Shown: piece by piece, positions 9,081 to 16,723 of the stretch
Position numbering within the stretch: the stretch's first letter is position 1
Layout: every line of letters starts with the position of its first letter
Assembly: GCA_022563655.1 (NCBI GenBank)
Contig: JADFMW010000004.1
Span: forward strand, 1-29,366
Source of the DNA: Pseudomonadota bacterium
Lineage (GTDB): Bacteria; Pseudomonadota; Alphaproteobacteria; JAAXGF01
Length of the DNA: 29,366 nucleotides
Direction of reading: 5' to 3'
Translations under genes and position numbers: made by a program
The notes under the pieces: model-generated
Seen by the model: only the letters and a program-made list of their open reading frames with translations
Databases searched by the model: none
What the model was told of the DNA's origin: nothing

Positions 9081-9196
9081 GGCGGTCCCGCCGAACTGTT
9101 GGCGGGATCGCCACGGACCACCGTGTGGTGCCTCCCTGAACTGGGCACCGAAGCCCACCGCCTTGGGAGGGGGTTCGCCAAGGCGGCGTGGCTTCG
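9081..9196. other. Cluster of stable hairpins downstream of flp
   Basis: Three inverted repeats lie in 116 nt. 9081-9092/9101-9112 is a 12-bp stem with one wobble and an 8-nt loop. 9111-9128 holds CCACGG/CCGTGTGG. 9149-9166/9178-9196 is an 18-19 bp stem with a 1-nt bulge and a loop GAGGGGGTTCG. The last begins 33 nt past the flp stop codon, reading on the minus strand. None is followed by a T-run. It may protect the 3' end of the abundant pilin mRNA, or the whole 9020-9220 stretch may be a structured small RNA. Confidence 0.5.
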
Positions 9197-9228
9197 TCTC
9201 GGATCGATTATCTTGTTACCGCCAGATC

Positions 9229-9411
9229 TTAGATGGCTGCCGTTACGTCATCGAACATGTCGGAAAGCTCGTCGCCGAGCAAGCCGACCGCGGTGATGAT
9301 CGCAACGGCGATGCCGGCGGCGATCAGGCCGTACTCGATGGCCGTGACGCCGGACTTGTCCGCGGCGAACTTCCGAATCTTCTCAGACAGATTGACATAT
9401 AGACCCAACAT
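9229..9411 (-). CDS. flp: Flp-family type IVb major pilin
   Basis: A 60-residue prepilin. The leader MLGLYVNLSEKIRKFAADKSG is followed by VTAIEYGLIAAGIAVAIITA. This is the Flp signature: cleavage after Gly21, Glu at +5 and Tyr at +6 (E26, Y27), and a hydrophobic helix that forms the pilus core. The length is normal for Flp/Fap pilins. GGAGGA lies five nt before the ATG at 9411, a strong site fitting a highly made structural protein. It is alone on the minus strand between the two GGDEF-EAL genes, with a long AT-rich leader upstream and hairpins downstream. No prepilin peptidase gene is visible in the window. Confidence 0.95.
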   Translation of the reverse strand: MLGLYVNLSEKIRKFAADKSGVTAIEYGLIAAGIAVAIITAVGLLGDELSDMFDDVTAAI

Positions 9412-9941
9412 TGTGTCCTCCTTCCATGCTTGAGATTAAACGGTTACTGTACAACTTCAAAACTTTTTTGCGTTCTATGGTGAAACGAATAAAGGATCAG
9501 TTTTCCTATAAAAGAAGATAAAATGTTTTTGAATTCACAGCACGAGGATTATTACTTTGCACATCATTAATAGTTTGTCAACAAAAAAGTTTGATTGAAG
9601 AATTACAGTTTTAATTGTATTTTAGAGAAATTTTACATGCTCAGTACATTTCGGCGGCGCATTCGAAGGAACGCGTGCCGCGATTCACTAGGATGCATGG
9701 CCATCCGGGAGCGTTCGTTGACGTCGGGGGAGCGCGCGGCGCCGCGGCGCCCTCAACCCGAGCCGCAGCTTCTCTAGACGACCCCGCCGTCAGGGTCCGC
9801 GATGCCGATCGTAGGGCGCATCGCGGTCACGTCCAATCCACCGTCATGGTCAATCGCTGTCCTCGATCGCGGCCGATGCCACGAGGCCGGACCACCTCGG
9901 ACCTCATGATTCACCAGCTCTGAGGACGGCGCGCCGGGCCC
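9412..9941. other. AT-rich flp upstream region and non-coding spacer
   Basis: 9420-9640 is strikingly AT-rich compared with the rest of the window and should contain the flp promoter. A minus-strand TTGACA is at 9581-9576. TTAAACGGTTACTGTA at 9436-9451 is shared, with small changes, with the region upstream of the FecR-domain gene (2517-2530). 9640-9941 is GC-rich. Its open frames give low-complexity Arg/Ala products and are not called. Confidence 0.55.
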
Positions 9942-12398
9942 TCAGTTCAGGGCAACCGCCATCATGCCGGCATGCGCCGCGTCCGGCGAGTGAGTGCTGA
10001 TAAACGCGGCGAACGCCTCGGCGTCGAGCGGGCGGCTGATGCAATAGCCCTGCGCCTCGTCGCAATTGCGCTCGCGCAGGAACGCGAGCTGCTCTTCGCT
10101 CTCGACGCCCTCGGCGATGACCTTGAGGCCAAGGCTGTGCCCTAGATTGATGATGACGTTGGTGATGCTGGCGTCTTCCTTGTTGTTGAGGAGGTCGCGC
10201 ACGAACGTCTGGTCGATCTTGAGCCGATCGACCGGGAACTGCTTCAAATAGCTCATCGACGAGAAGCCGGTGCCGAAGTCGTCGATGGCGAGCTCGATCC
10301 CGAGCGCGTGCAGCTCGTCGAGGGTGGCGACGACCGATTCGGCGCCCGACATCACCATGCCCTCGGTGATCTCGAGTTCCAGCCACTCGGGGTCGAGGCG
10401 GCATTCCTCGAGGATCTCGCTGACCATGAGGACGATGTCCTTGCGCTTGAAATCCGAGGGCGAGAGGTTGACGGACATCCTGAGCCGGGGCAGGCCGGCG
10501 TCTTGCCAAGCCTTGGCCTGCTTGCAGGCGCCGCGCAGCACGCCCTCGGTCAAGCGACTGATCAGCCCCGACTGCTCGGCCACGGGAATAAACTCATCGG
10601 GCGAGACCATGCCGCGCTCGGGGTGGCGCCAGCGCACCAGCGCCTCGATGCCGACGATCCGGCCGCTCGAAAGCTCGAGCTGCGGCTGGTAGTTGAGGAA
10701 GAAGGCGTCGTGTTCCAACGCTTGGCGGAGGTCCTGCTCCAGCGCCTTGCGCGCCTGGATCTCGGCGTTCATCTGTGGGTCGTAGAGCTGATACGTGTTG
10801 CGCCCTTCCTGCTTGGCCCGGTAAAGCGCGAGGTCGGCGTTCTTGAGAAGCTTTTCGCCCTCGGTGCCGTCGTCGGGAAAGATCGTGGTGCCGATGCTGG
10901 TGCCCGTGTAGACGCTCTCGCCGTCGATCTCGAAGGGCGCGGCAAGGGTTTCGTTCATCCGCTCGGCTAGGACCGCGATGTCCTTGTGATAGAGCAGGTT
11001 GGTCTGGATGATGGCGAACTCGTCGCCGCCCAGGCGGGCCACGGTGTCGGACTTGCGCAGGCAGTTCGTGAGCCGCTCGGAGACCTGCTGCAGCAGCATG
11101 TCGCCGGCCAGATGGCCGAGCGTGTCGTTGATGTCCTTGAAGCGGTCGAGATCGAGCAAGTGGATCGCCACCATGCGGTTGATGCGGCGCGCGTAATCCA
11201 GAGCCTCGACCAGCCGGACCTGGAACAGGGTGCGGTTGGGCAGATCGGTGAGGGCGTCGTGATGCGCCATCTCGCGGAGCGCTTCCTCGGCCTGCTGGCG
11301 ATTTTCCGCCATTCGATTGATGGAGCTCGCCAACTCCCCGATCTCGTCGTCCGATTCGATCTCGATACGGTGCTCGAGCTTGCCGCCGCCGATGGCGTCC
11401 GCGCCGGCCGCGACGTCGAGAATTGGCCGCACGATGCGTTTCGTCAGCAACGCTGCCGTGCCGCCAAGCGCGAGCATGCCGAGGGCGGTCATCGCGAGTA
11501 GGTACACCAGGGAGGTGGAGATCGAGTCGTCGATGCTCTGTTGCGCCCGCGCCCGCGCCGCGCCGATCAGGGGAACGAGGCGGTCGCTGAGCAACTCCTC
11601 CATGCGCTGGCGCTGGATGCCGAAGCTTGTCAGCAGATCGCGCTTGCGATCGTCAAGCTCCATGACCCCGCCGCTGGACCGCGTTGCCGCCGCGAAGTCG
11701 TCGCTGAGCTTGGCGAACCATGCCTGCTCTTCGCGGGTCAGGCCCGTCTCGCGGTAGCGCGCCGCAGAGCGGTTGAAGGCGGCTTCGGACATCTCCGCCA
11801 GCATGCCAACGCCGGCTTCGCGCGAGGCCAGATACGTCTCCAGGGCGCCGATGCTCGCGGCGATGCCGGCGCCCATGCCGAGCAGCGCCTCGAACTTGTC
11901 CGTCGCAGCGGGATCGCCGCGATCGGTGGGCCGTCCGATCTTCGCCGCGACCGCCGCGTCGATCGCATCCATCTTCGCCCGCACGGGCGCGAGCTTGGCG
12001 TGTTCGCGATTGGTGACGGCGATGATCTTGGCGCTCAGCGCCCTGAGTTGCTCGAACGCTGCGATGACCGCTTCGCCCAGACGCCGTTCCCTGTCGCTCG
12101 TTGCCAGGCGCATGAAGGCCAGTGCCGCGCGGCCGAACTCGGCTTCCGAGCGCCGGACGCGCGCCAGGTCCGAAGCTTCGCGGTGAGCCGCGTAGGCCAA
12201 CACCGTCCTGGTGATCTCGGCGAGCCGGAATTCCATCTCCACCACCGCGTCTCGGCGCGGATTGTCTACCCAGGCCAAGTGCGACACCTTGTCTTCGATG
12301 CGATTCGTAAGCAGGTACGAGACGGCGCTCGCCGCGAGGAAGAGGAAGAGCAGAAGCCCGACCACCAGCGTGATCCGGCCTTTGATGGTGAATTTCAT
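9942..12398 (-). CDS. Membrane HAMP-GGDEF-EAL cyclic-di-GMP enzyme, paralog B
   Basis: An 818-residue paralog of the 6148-8607 protein with the same order: TM1 (about 9-30), periplasmic sensor (31-293), TM2 (295-320), HAMP, GGDEF (site 457-461, I-site RKSD 448-451) and EAL (EAL at 585-587, later DDFGTG and AEGVE). All motifs are intact. The sensor region aligns loosely with paralog A at its start but diverges strongly after residue 130. I chose the ATG at 12398 because it matches paralog A's start (MKF-GRI-LVVGLLLFLF) and has AGGGGG seven nt upstream. Longer in-frame extensions lack membrane-protein character. The start codon overlaps the TGA of a possible 44-codon gene as ATGA, which implies coupled translation. 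Confidence 0.92.
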   Translation of the reverse strand: MKFTIKGRITLVVGLLLFLFLAASAVSYLLTNRIEDKVSHLAWVDNPRRDAVVEMEFRLAEITRTVLAYAAHREASDLARVRRSEAEFGRAALAFMRLATSDRERRLGEAVIAAFEQLRALSAKIIAVTNREHAKLAPVRAKMDAIDAAVAAKIGRPTDRGDPAATDKFEALLGMGAGIAASIGALETYLASREAGVGMLAEMSEAAFNRSAARYRETGLTREEQAWFAKLSDDFAAATRSSGGVMELDDRKRDLLTSFGIQRQRMEELLSDRLVPLIGAARARAQQSIDDSISTSLVYLLAMTALGMLALGGTAALLTKRIVRPILDVAAGADAIGGGKLEHRIEIESDDEIGELASSINRMAENRQQAEEALREMAHHDALTDLPNRTLFQVRLVEALDYARRINRMVAIHLLDLDRFKDINDTLGHLAGDMLLQQVSERLTNCLRKSDTVARLGGDEFAIIQTNLLYHKDIAVLAERMNETLAAPFEIDGESVYTGTSIGTTIFPDDGTEGEKLLKNADLALYRAKQEGRNTYQLYDPQMNAEIQARKALEQDLRQALEHDAFFLNYQPQLELSSGRIVGIEALVRWRHPERGMVSPDEFIPVAEQSGLISRLTEGVLRGACKQAKAWQDAGLPRLRMSVNLSPSDFKRKDIVLMVSEILEECRLDPEWLELEITEGMVMSGAESVVATLDELHALGIELAIDDFGTGFSSMSYLKQFPVDRLKIDQTFVRDLLNNKEDASITNVIINLGHSLGLKVIAEGVESEEQLAFLRERNCDEAQGYCISRPLDAEAFAAFISTHSPDAAHAGMMAVALN

Positions 12399-12529
12399 CT
12401 TCCGGCCCCCTGGGCGAGAGCCCCGCGGCCCGATCCGCCGCCAGCCGGCGCGCAAAGCGCGCTCGCGCAACTGCCAAAGGCGACCGCCGCCGAGACGCGG
12501 GCGAAGACCGCGGCGAACACAATGCTCAT
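12395..12529 (-). CDS. Possible 44-residue exported peptide coupled to GGDEF-EAL paralog B
   Basis: MSIVFAAVFARVSAAVAFGS continues to ASALCAPAGG and ends with GALAQGAGR. It has a short hydrophobic segment of signal-peptide length with an ALC-AP type cleavage site. GGGGGG lies five nt before the ATG at 12529. Its TGA overlaps the ATG of the cyclic-di-GMP enzyme (ATGA). I recognise no family. It may be a leader peptide that couples translation, a small periplasmic partner of the sensor, or chance. Confidence 0.38.
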   Translation of the reverse strand: MSIVFAAVFARVSAAVAFGSCASALCAPAGGGSGRGALAQGAGR

Positions 12530-12813
12530 CTGCACCCCCCAAGGACATGTGTGCCATGAGTAACGTAACACAATATCTAGGGCAGAGTGAAGTCCATTGA
12601 GCCGGCTCTTCAACCGCCTCGAAACCGCGCACGAGGCTTCTTGAGCGCCCGTGCGCACGCCTCGCGCAGCGCCGAGCAACCCGAGGATCGGTTGAGTGCC
12701 GCCGCGCCGCACGCCGGGGCCCGCCGCGCCCAACGGGGCGGGCTCGTAGCGCTGGACGGGCCGTGCCGAGGGCCCGGTGCGGAACGACGCGCCGCGGCCG
12801 CCGCGGCCTCGCG

Positions 12814-13659
12814 TTAAGGCTGGTAGGGGATGCGGTCGGGCAGCGCGAGGATGTCGTCGGCCGACAGCTTTTCCACCGGATAATTCAGGCTCGCAATGCT
12901 CACGTCCGGGCGCAGCTCGGTGTCGTTGACGATGATCGACATGTTCTGCATCTGGGAGGTGACCTTTTCGGCGACCCGAATGCATAGATCCCAGTGGGTG
13001 CGCTGCAACAGCAGGCAGAATTCGTCGTCCGACAACCGGGCGACCAAGTCGCTGGCGCGGATCGAGCGGTTCAGCGCCTTGGAGATTTCGACCATCAGCT
13101 TTAGCGCCGGGCCATACCCGTACTCCGAGAAAATATCCCGATACCTGTTGACCCGGACGAACATCAAGGTGCCCGTGCTCTCCGCCCTCCGGGTCTCGGC
13201 CAGGATGATGCGGAAGAAATGGCGAAAGCTTGCGCCGTTGACGACGCCGGTCGCCGCGTCGGTGCCGGCGCCCTCGCGCAGCTCGTCCTCGAGGTTGAGC
13301 AGCCGCTCGCAGTTTGCGAACCGCAGCTTGAGCTCGACCGCGTTGTAGGGACGGGTCAGGTAGTCGTCGGTGCCGGCCTCGAGCCCCGCCATCATGCTGT
13401 CCTTGTCGGACCGCGACGTGTAAATGATGAGGTAGGTGTATTGGCTGCGGTTCAGCGCGCGAATGCGCTTACACAGTTGCGGGCCCGACATGCCCTTGAG
13501 GTCCCAACCGGTGATAACAACACGAAACGGCTCTTTTTTGATCCGCTCGTATGCGTCCGTGCCCGTCGTTTCGACGGCGGTCTCATGGCCCCAACTCTCG
13601 AGCTTCTTCTTCACCAAGCGCGAGAAGAGGAGATTGTCGGAAACCAGGAGCACGTTCAT
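12814..13659 (-). CDS. Response-regulator-like protein with degenerate receiver and degenerate GGDEF domain
   Basis: A 281-residue cytoplasmic protein. Residues 1-118 are a receiver fold (MNVLLVSDNLLFSRLVKKKL onward), but the phospho-acceptor Asp is Gly51 (VVITGWDLKGMSG where ITDW is usual). The conserved Lys is Arg103 (DDYLTRP), and the acid pair is D8-N9. Residues about 125-270 are a GGDEF fold with SDDEF (210-214) in place of GGDEF and VNRYRDIF in place of the metal-binding DxDxFK. The I-site RASD (201-204) is kept at the right distance. Phosphorylation and cyclase activity are therefore unlikely, while cyclic-di-GMP binding through the I-site remains possible. The start at 13659 is where the receiver fold begins and has GGAAAG nearby; an upstream in-frame ATG at 13779 would add 40 unlikely residues. 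Confidence 0.8.
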   Translation of the reverse strand: MNVLLVSDNLLFSRLVKKKLESWGHETAVETTGTDAYERIKKEPFRVVITGWDLKGMSGPQLCKRIRALNRSQYTYLIIYTSRSDKDSMMAGLEAGTDDYLTRPYNAVELKLRFANCERLLNLEDELREGAGTDAATGVVNGASFRHFFRIILAETRRAESTGTLMFVRVNRYRDIFSEYGYGPALKLMVEISKALNRSIRASDLVARLSDDEFCLLLQRTHWDLCIRVAEKVTSQMQNMSIIVNDTELRPDVSIASLNYPVEKLSADDILALPDRIPYQP

Positions 13660-14054
13660 CTGCGGCTTTCCGGGAGACGATTCGCGAGAGCTATCGTCGA
13701 GCCGAGGTTGGCCGTTGACAACGGCGGCAGAATCGGGAGGCCGCCGCAGTCGGAGTCGAATGTGACAGGCTCGATGCAATCATAGCGGCGCGCGATTCGG
13801 TGTCAATTTGCCGGGCGCCCTGCATGACTGGGCATGACTGGGCGGAACCTTCCCCGCCCTCGTCCGTGCGCCCCACATTCGCCGGCATGCGGCGATGACG
13901 CCGTCGCCCGCGCCATCCGCCGGGCCGGCCGCCAGCGATCGAGCCACCGATCGAGCCAGCGATCGAGCCACCGATCGAGGACGTGTTGGCAAACCCTGGG
14001 CCGAAGAGCGTTGAGAAAATGTGTCTTCGGCGCCGCGGCCGGCGCTTGGCGCGG
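13660..14054. other. Intergenic spacer with a 12-bp tandem repeat
   Basis: No gene is convincing here. 13931-13978 holds four 12-bp units alternating GCCAGCGATCGA and GCCACCGATCGA, that is, a 24-bp unit repeated twice exactly. The rest is the presumed promoter region of the receiver-GGDEF gene and the 3' side of the pilus N-domain gene. Confidence 0.6.
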
Positions 14055-14474
14055 CTACTTCCCGCCCGCCTTGCCGGCGCCGCCTGCCTTCTTGGCGTCG
14101 GCGGCGCCCGGCGTGACGACCTGGGCGCAGCGCGGCGCGCAGCTGAACGTGACTTCCTTGGTTGCGCGGTGCACCGTCACATGTCGCTCCGGGTTCGCTT
14201 GCACGACCAAATCCTTGTACAGCAGTTGCCGGCCGTTGCCGTCAAGAATGTAAAGGTTCGTCTCACCCGGCTTTCGACCGATGACGAAGATCAAGCGCGG
14301 TGATTCGACAGCCACGTCGGCAATGTTCGGGTTGGCGATCATCACGACGCTCGCGTCCCTGTTCAAGCGCACGATCTGCGTCTTGTCGACGATAACGTTC
14401 ATGATCTCGGCAGCGGCGGCGGGCAGCGTACCGAACAACGCGAAGACAGCGATGGCGGCTAGGTAACGGCGCAT
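14055..14474 (-). CDS. Small periplasmic pilus-assembly N-terminal-domain protein (CpaC/RcpA N-domain-like)
   Basis: A 139-residue secreted protein. A signal peptide MRRYLAAIAVFALFGTLPAA ends AAA-EIM. The body (about 23-100) has the order seen in the N-terminal domain of Tad secretins: VDKTQIVRLNRDASVVMIAN, then IADVAVESPRLIFVIGRKPG, then TNLYILDGNG. This domain precedes the secretin channel domain in CpaC/RcpA; here it stands alone, followed by a Cys pair (SCAPRC) and a Gly/Lys/Ala tail. It may act as an adaptor for the Tad secretin or sit with the TadD-like lipoprotein encoded divergently. GGAGGAG lies close before the ATG at 14474. An upstream extension of the frame is not supported. Confidence 0.75.
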   Translation of the reverse strand: MRRYLAAIAVFALFGTLPAAAAEIMNVIVDKTQIVRLNRDASVVMIANPNIADVAVESPRLIFVIGRKPGETNLYILDGNGRQLLYKDLVVQANPERHVTVHRATKEVTFSCAPRCAQVVTPGAADAKKAGGAGKAGGK

Positions 14475-14841
14475 TTCTCTCCTCCGAACGGCGATGCCGG
14501 ATAGATGTGTTTGTCTACCCGCTCTACACAGACCGCCACGACCGCGACTCGCGGCGGCGATAGGAACTGTAAATTTAATTCTAGCATAACCGCGTTTCAC
14601 TAAGAAGAACAGATGTTGTTGCATAGGCGTCCGAGCGCGCCTCGGGCACGGCGTCCGCGACAACGCAGTGCAGGGACGGCGCCGCATGACCGCCGAAAGG
14701 TACGCCGCCGTTGCTCTTGATCGGTTTCTGACTCGCCGATATAGTCGCCTCGCAGCCCCGTTTTCTTCACTTACAGTACGTCCGAACAAGGACATCTGGC
14801 GGGCGGCGGTTGCGTGGTCGGAAGCTGCGTCGTCGGTGGTT
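14475..14841. other. Divergent intergenic region
   Basis: This lies between the minus-strand pilus N-domain gene and the plus-strand TPR-SPOR gene. 14570-14625 is AT-rich. On the minus strand TGC-TAGAAT (14586-14578) resembles an extended -10 for the pilus N-domain gene, with an ~97-nt leader. 14668-14841 is open in the frame of the TPR gene, but its translation lacks domain features and places a signal sequence far from the N-terminus. Confidence 0.4.
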
Positions 14842-16068
14842 ATGGTGCCCATGGTCCGGTTTCTCAGCAGGCTCGCCTGTATCGCTGCCGTCTCGGCCTT
14901 TCTCTGGGCGTGCGACAAGTCTCCCGGGGGACCAGATGTCGAAGCCATCGATGCTGCCGACGAACCGATCAGAGACTTTCTGCGAACGGCGGCGGCCACG
15001 TCGCAGAACTCGAGCAACTACGCGGCGGCGGCCAACTACTACCGCAGCCTCCACGTGCGCGATTCCAACGACATCGAAGCCATCCTCGGACTCGCGCGCA
15101 ACCTCAGGTATATCGGCTCGGCGGACGAGGCGACGAAGCTGCTGAAAGAGGCCTTGGACCAATACCCCGACCGCATCGACCTGCGCGCCGAGCTCGGCAA
15201 GGCACAGATCGCCATGGGCGAAGCCTCCAACGCGGTCGAAACGCTCGCCGGGGTAACCGAAGCCTCGCCCAGCGACTGGCGGAGCCTTTCGGCCCTCGGT
15301 ATTGCATATGACCTCCTGGAAAACTACTCTCAGGCGCAGGCGAGCTACTGGGCCGCCCTCGAGGTTTCCCCCAAGAACATCGCCGTGCTTAACAATCTGG
15401 CGCTGTCGAAGGCGCTTGCCGGCGAGCTCGCTGAGGGCATCTCAATCCTTGAGCAGGCCTCGGCGCTGCCGCGCCCGGGCAATCAGGTGCGTCAAAACCT
15501 CGCGCTGCTGTACGCCATGAAGGGTGACATCGAGACGGCCGAGGGTTTGCTCAAACAGGGCCTGTCGGAGGAAATAGCGCAGCACAACCTCACGTTCTAT
15601 CGCCAGCTCCATTCAAGACTGGCGCGTCGCGTTGGGAGGCGGACTCGTAAGATACCGGCTCCGACGGTGCAGGAGGAGGCGCTCAAGGACGAGGACATTG
15701 TGGTTGTCGAGGCCGAGCCCGACGAACCGACCGAGGCCGCCGAACCGGCAGAGCAAGGTGGAATCGAGCAAGGTGTTCTCGAGGAAGGCGGCATCAAGCT
15801 CGGTGGAATAGGGGTAGGCGGAGCCAGGGTGCAGCTCGGCGTGTTCTCCACCAGGGAGCGCGCGAGCGCATGGTTGTTGGCTCTGCGCGACGTCCACCCC
15901 GACCTGCTTTCGGACCTCCGCTTCGAGATCGACAAGGTGGGCGTGGGCGCGGCGGCGGCGGGCTACCGCCTGGTTGCCGGGCCGCTGGCGAGCGAGGCGG
16001 TGGCCGCCGACCTGTGCACCAAACTGCACAGCCGCAAGGAGACCTGCACCATCATTGTCGTCCCCTAA
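14842..16068 (+). CDS. TadD-like TPR lipoprotein fused to a SPOR domain
   Basis: A 408-residue lipoprotein. The N-terminus MVPMVRFLSRLACIAAVSAF ends in a lipobox LWAC (Cys24). Several TPR motifs follow at about 56-260, for example NNLALSKALAGELAEGISIL and QNLALLYAMKGDIETAEGLL. An acidic Glu/Pro linker leads to a C-terminal SPOR domain (about 328-408: VQLGVFSTRERASAWLLALR, then YRLVAGPLASEAVAADLCTK). TadD is the TPR pilotin-like lipoprotein of Tad systems; SPOR domains bind denuded peptidoglycan at division sites. The fusion would tie pilus assembly to the septum or poles. The start is uncertain: ATG at 14842 or 14851 (also GTG at 14836), all giving a normal lipoprotein signal. No strong ribosome binding site is visible. 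Confidence 0.82.
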   Translation: MVPMVRFLSRLACIAAVSAFLWACDKSPGGPDVEAIDAADEPIRDFLRTAAATSQNSSNYAAAANYYRSLHVRDSNDIEAILGLARNLRYIGSADEATKLLKEALDQYPDRIDLRAELGKAQIAMGEASNAVETLAGVTEASPSDWRSLSALGIAYDLLENYSQAQASYWAALEVSPKNIAVLNNLALSKALAGELAEGISILEQASALPRPGNQVRQNLALLYAMKGDIETAEGLLKQGLSEEIAQHNLTFYRQLHSRLARRVGRRTRKIPAPTVQEEALKDEDIVVVEAEPDEPTEAAEPAEQGGIEQGVLEEGGIKLGGIGVGGARVQLGVFSTRERASAWLLALRDVHPDLLSDLRFEIDKVGVGAAAAGYRLVAGPLASEAVAADLCTKLHSRKETCTIIVVP

Positions 16069-16089
16069 CCCGCGCCGGGATCGACTCGC

Positions 16090-16119
16090 GCGCCCGGAAG
16101 CACCGCGCCCGGAAGCACG
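16090..16119. repeat. 15-bp tandem duplication
   Basis: GCGCCCGGAAGCACC (16090-16104) and GCGCCCGGAAGCACG (16105-16119) sit between the converging TPR-SPOR and GNAT genes. Confidence 0.8.
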
Positions 16120-16128
16120 AGGCGCTAT

Positions 16129-16692
16129 TCACACGGTTGAACGGGAGCCGGGGCGACCCACGGCTTGACTTATATCGGCCCAACCGTAAGCCATCTCCTT
16201 GAGCGCGGTCCCCCATAGCCGTTCCGTCCGCACGGCGACGTGAGTGCCGCCCATGGCTTGATAAAAAAACCTTGCCGGGTTGCCGGCCAACACCCAGACC
16301 AACGCCGAGCGAAACCCGTCCTCCAGCAACCTGTGGAACAGCGCGTCCAACAAGCGCCTGCCGATGGCCATTTCCTGAAAGTCGGGGTGCACATAGAGGG
16401 TGTAGACCTCGCCCGCATAAGGCAGATCGCTCCCCCGCGCCCGGCCGCAACTGCCGAACCCGACCACGCCGGCGCGGGCCTCGTGGGCGACGATGACCAT
16501 GTTCGCGCCGCGTCCTCGCGCGAGCTCCGCCGACCACATTGCGACGTGGTCGCGGTGGGACATCTTGAGCAGAACCTGGTTGGGGATCAGTCCGGCGTAC
16601 GCGTCACGCCACGTCTCGACGTGAACCCTCGCGATTGCGGCCGCGTCGGCCGCCGTGGCCGTCCGTATGGTTGCTGTCGCGCAGTCGGTCAT
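16129..16692 (-). CDS. GNAT-family N-acetyltransferase
   Basis: A 187-residue cytoplasmic enzyme with a GNAT fold. Features are IRTATAADAAAIARVHVETW at the N-terminus, a central strand VYTLYVHPDFQ, then the acetyl-CoA loop QEMAIGRRLL (106-115; the usual pattern is Q/RxxGxG/A, so it is slightly atypical), and WVLAGNPARFFYQAMGG typical of the C-terminal part. It resembles acetyltransferases that act on small amines or peptides, but the substrate cannot be told. It is the last gene of a minus-strand run after PiT, 31 nt downstream of that stop. The ATG at 16692 has only a weak ribosome binding site. Confidence 0.85.
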   Translation of the reverse strand: MTDCATATIRTATAADAAAIARVHVETWRDAYAGLIPNQVLLKMSHRDHVAMWSAELARGRGANMVIVAHEARAGVVGFGSCGRARGSDLPYAGEVYTLYVHPDFQEMAIGRRLLDALFHRLLEDGFRSALVWVLAGNPARFFYQAMGGTHVAVRTERLWGTALKEMAYGWADISQAVGRPGSRSTV

Positions 16693-16723
16693 TGCGGCGC
16701 CCCAGACCGATCCACTCGCCGCC

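Noticed and set aside
9020..9220. 6S RNA or cyclic-di-GMP riboswitch
   Set aside because: Strong stems are present, but I could not match the conserved bulge or the GEMM core; kept only as a structured region.
9615..9923. 102-codon plus-strand frame between flp and GGDEF-EAL paralog B
   Set aside because: Starts in AT-rich non-coding DNA; no motif and no coding-like codon bias.
11541..12563. 340-codon plus-strand frame opposite GGDEF-EAL paralog B
   Set aside because: Antisense shadow without family motifs.
12399..12632. 78-residue N-terminal extension of GGDEF-EAL paralog B
   Set aside because: It would bury the first membrane segment behind an Arg-rich region absent from paralog A.
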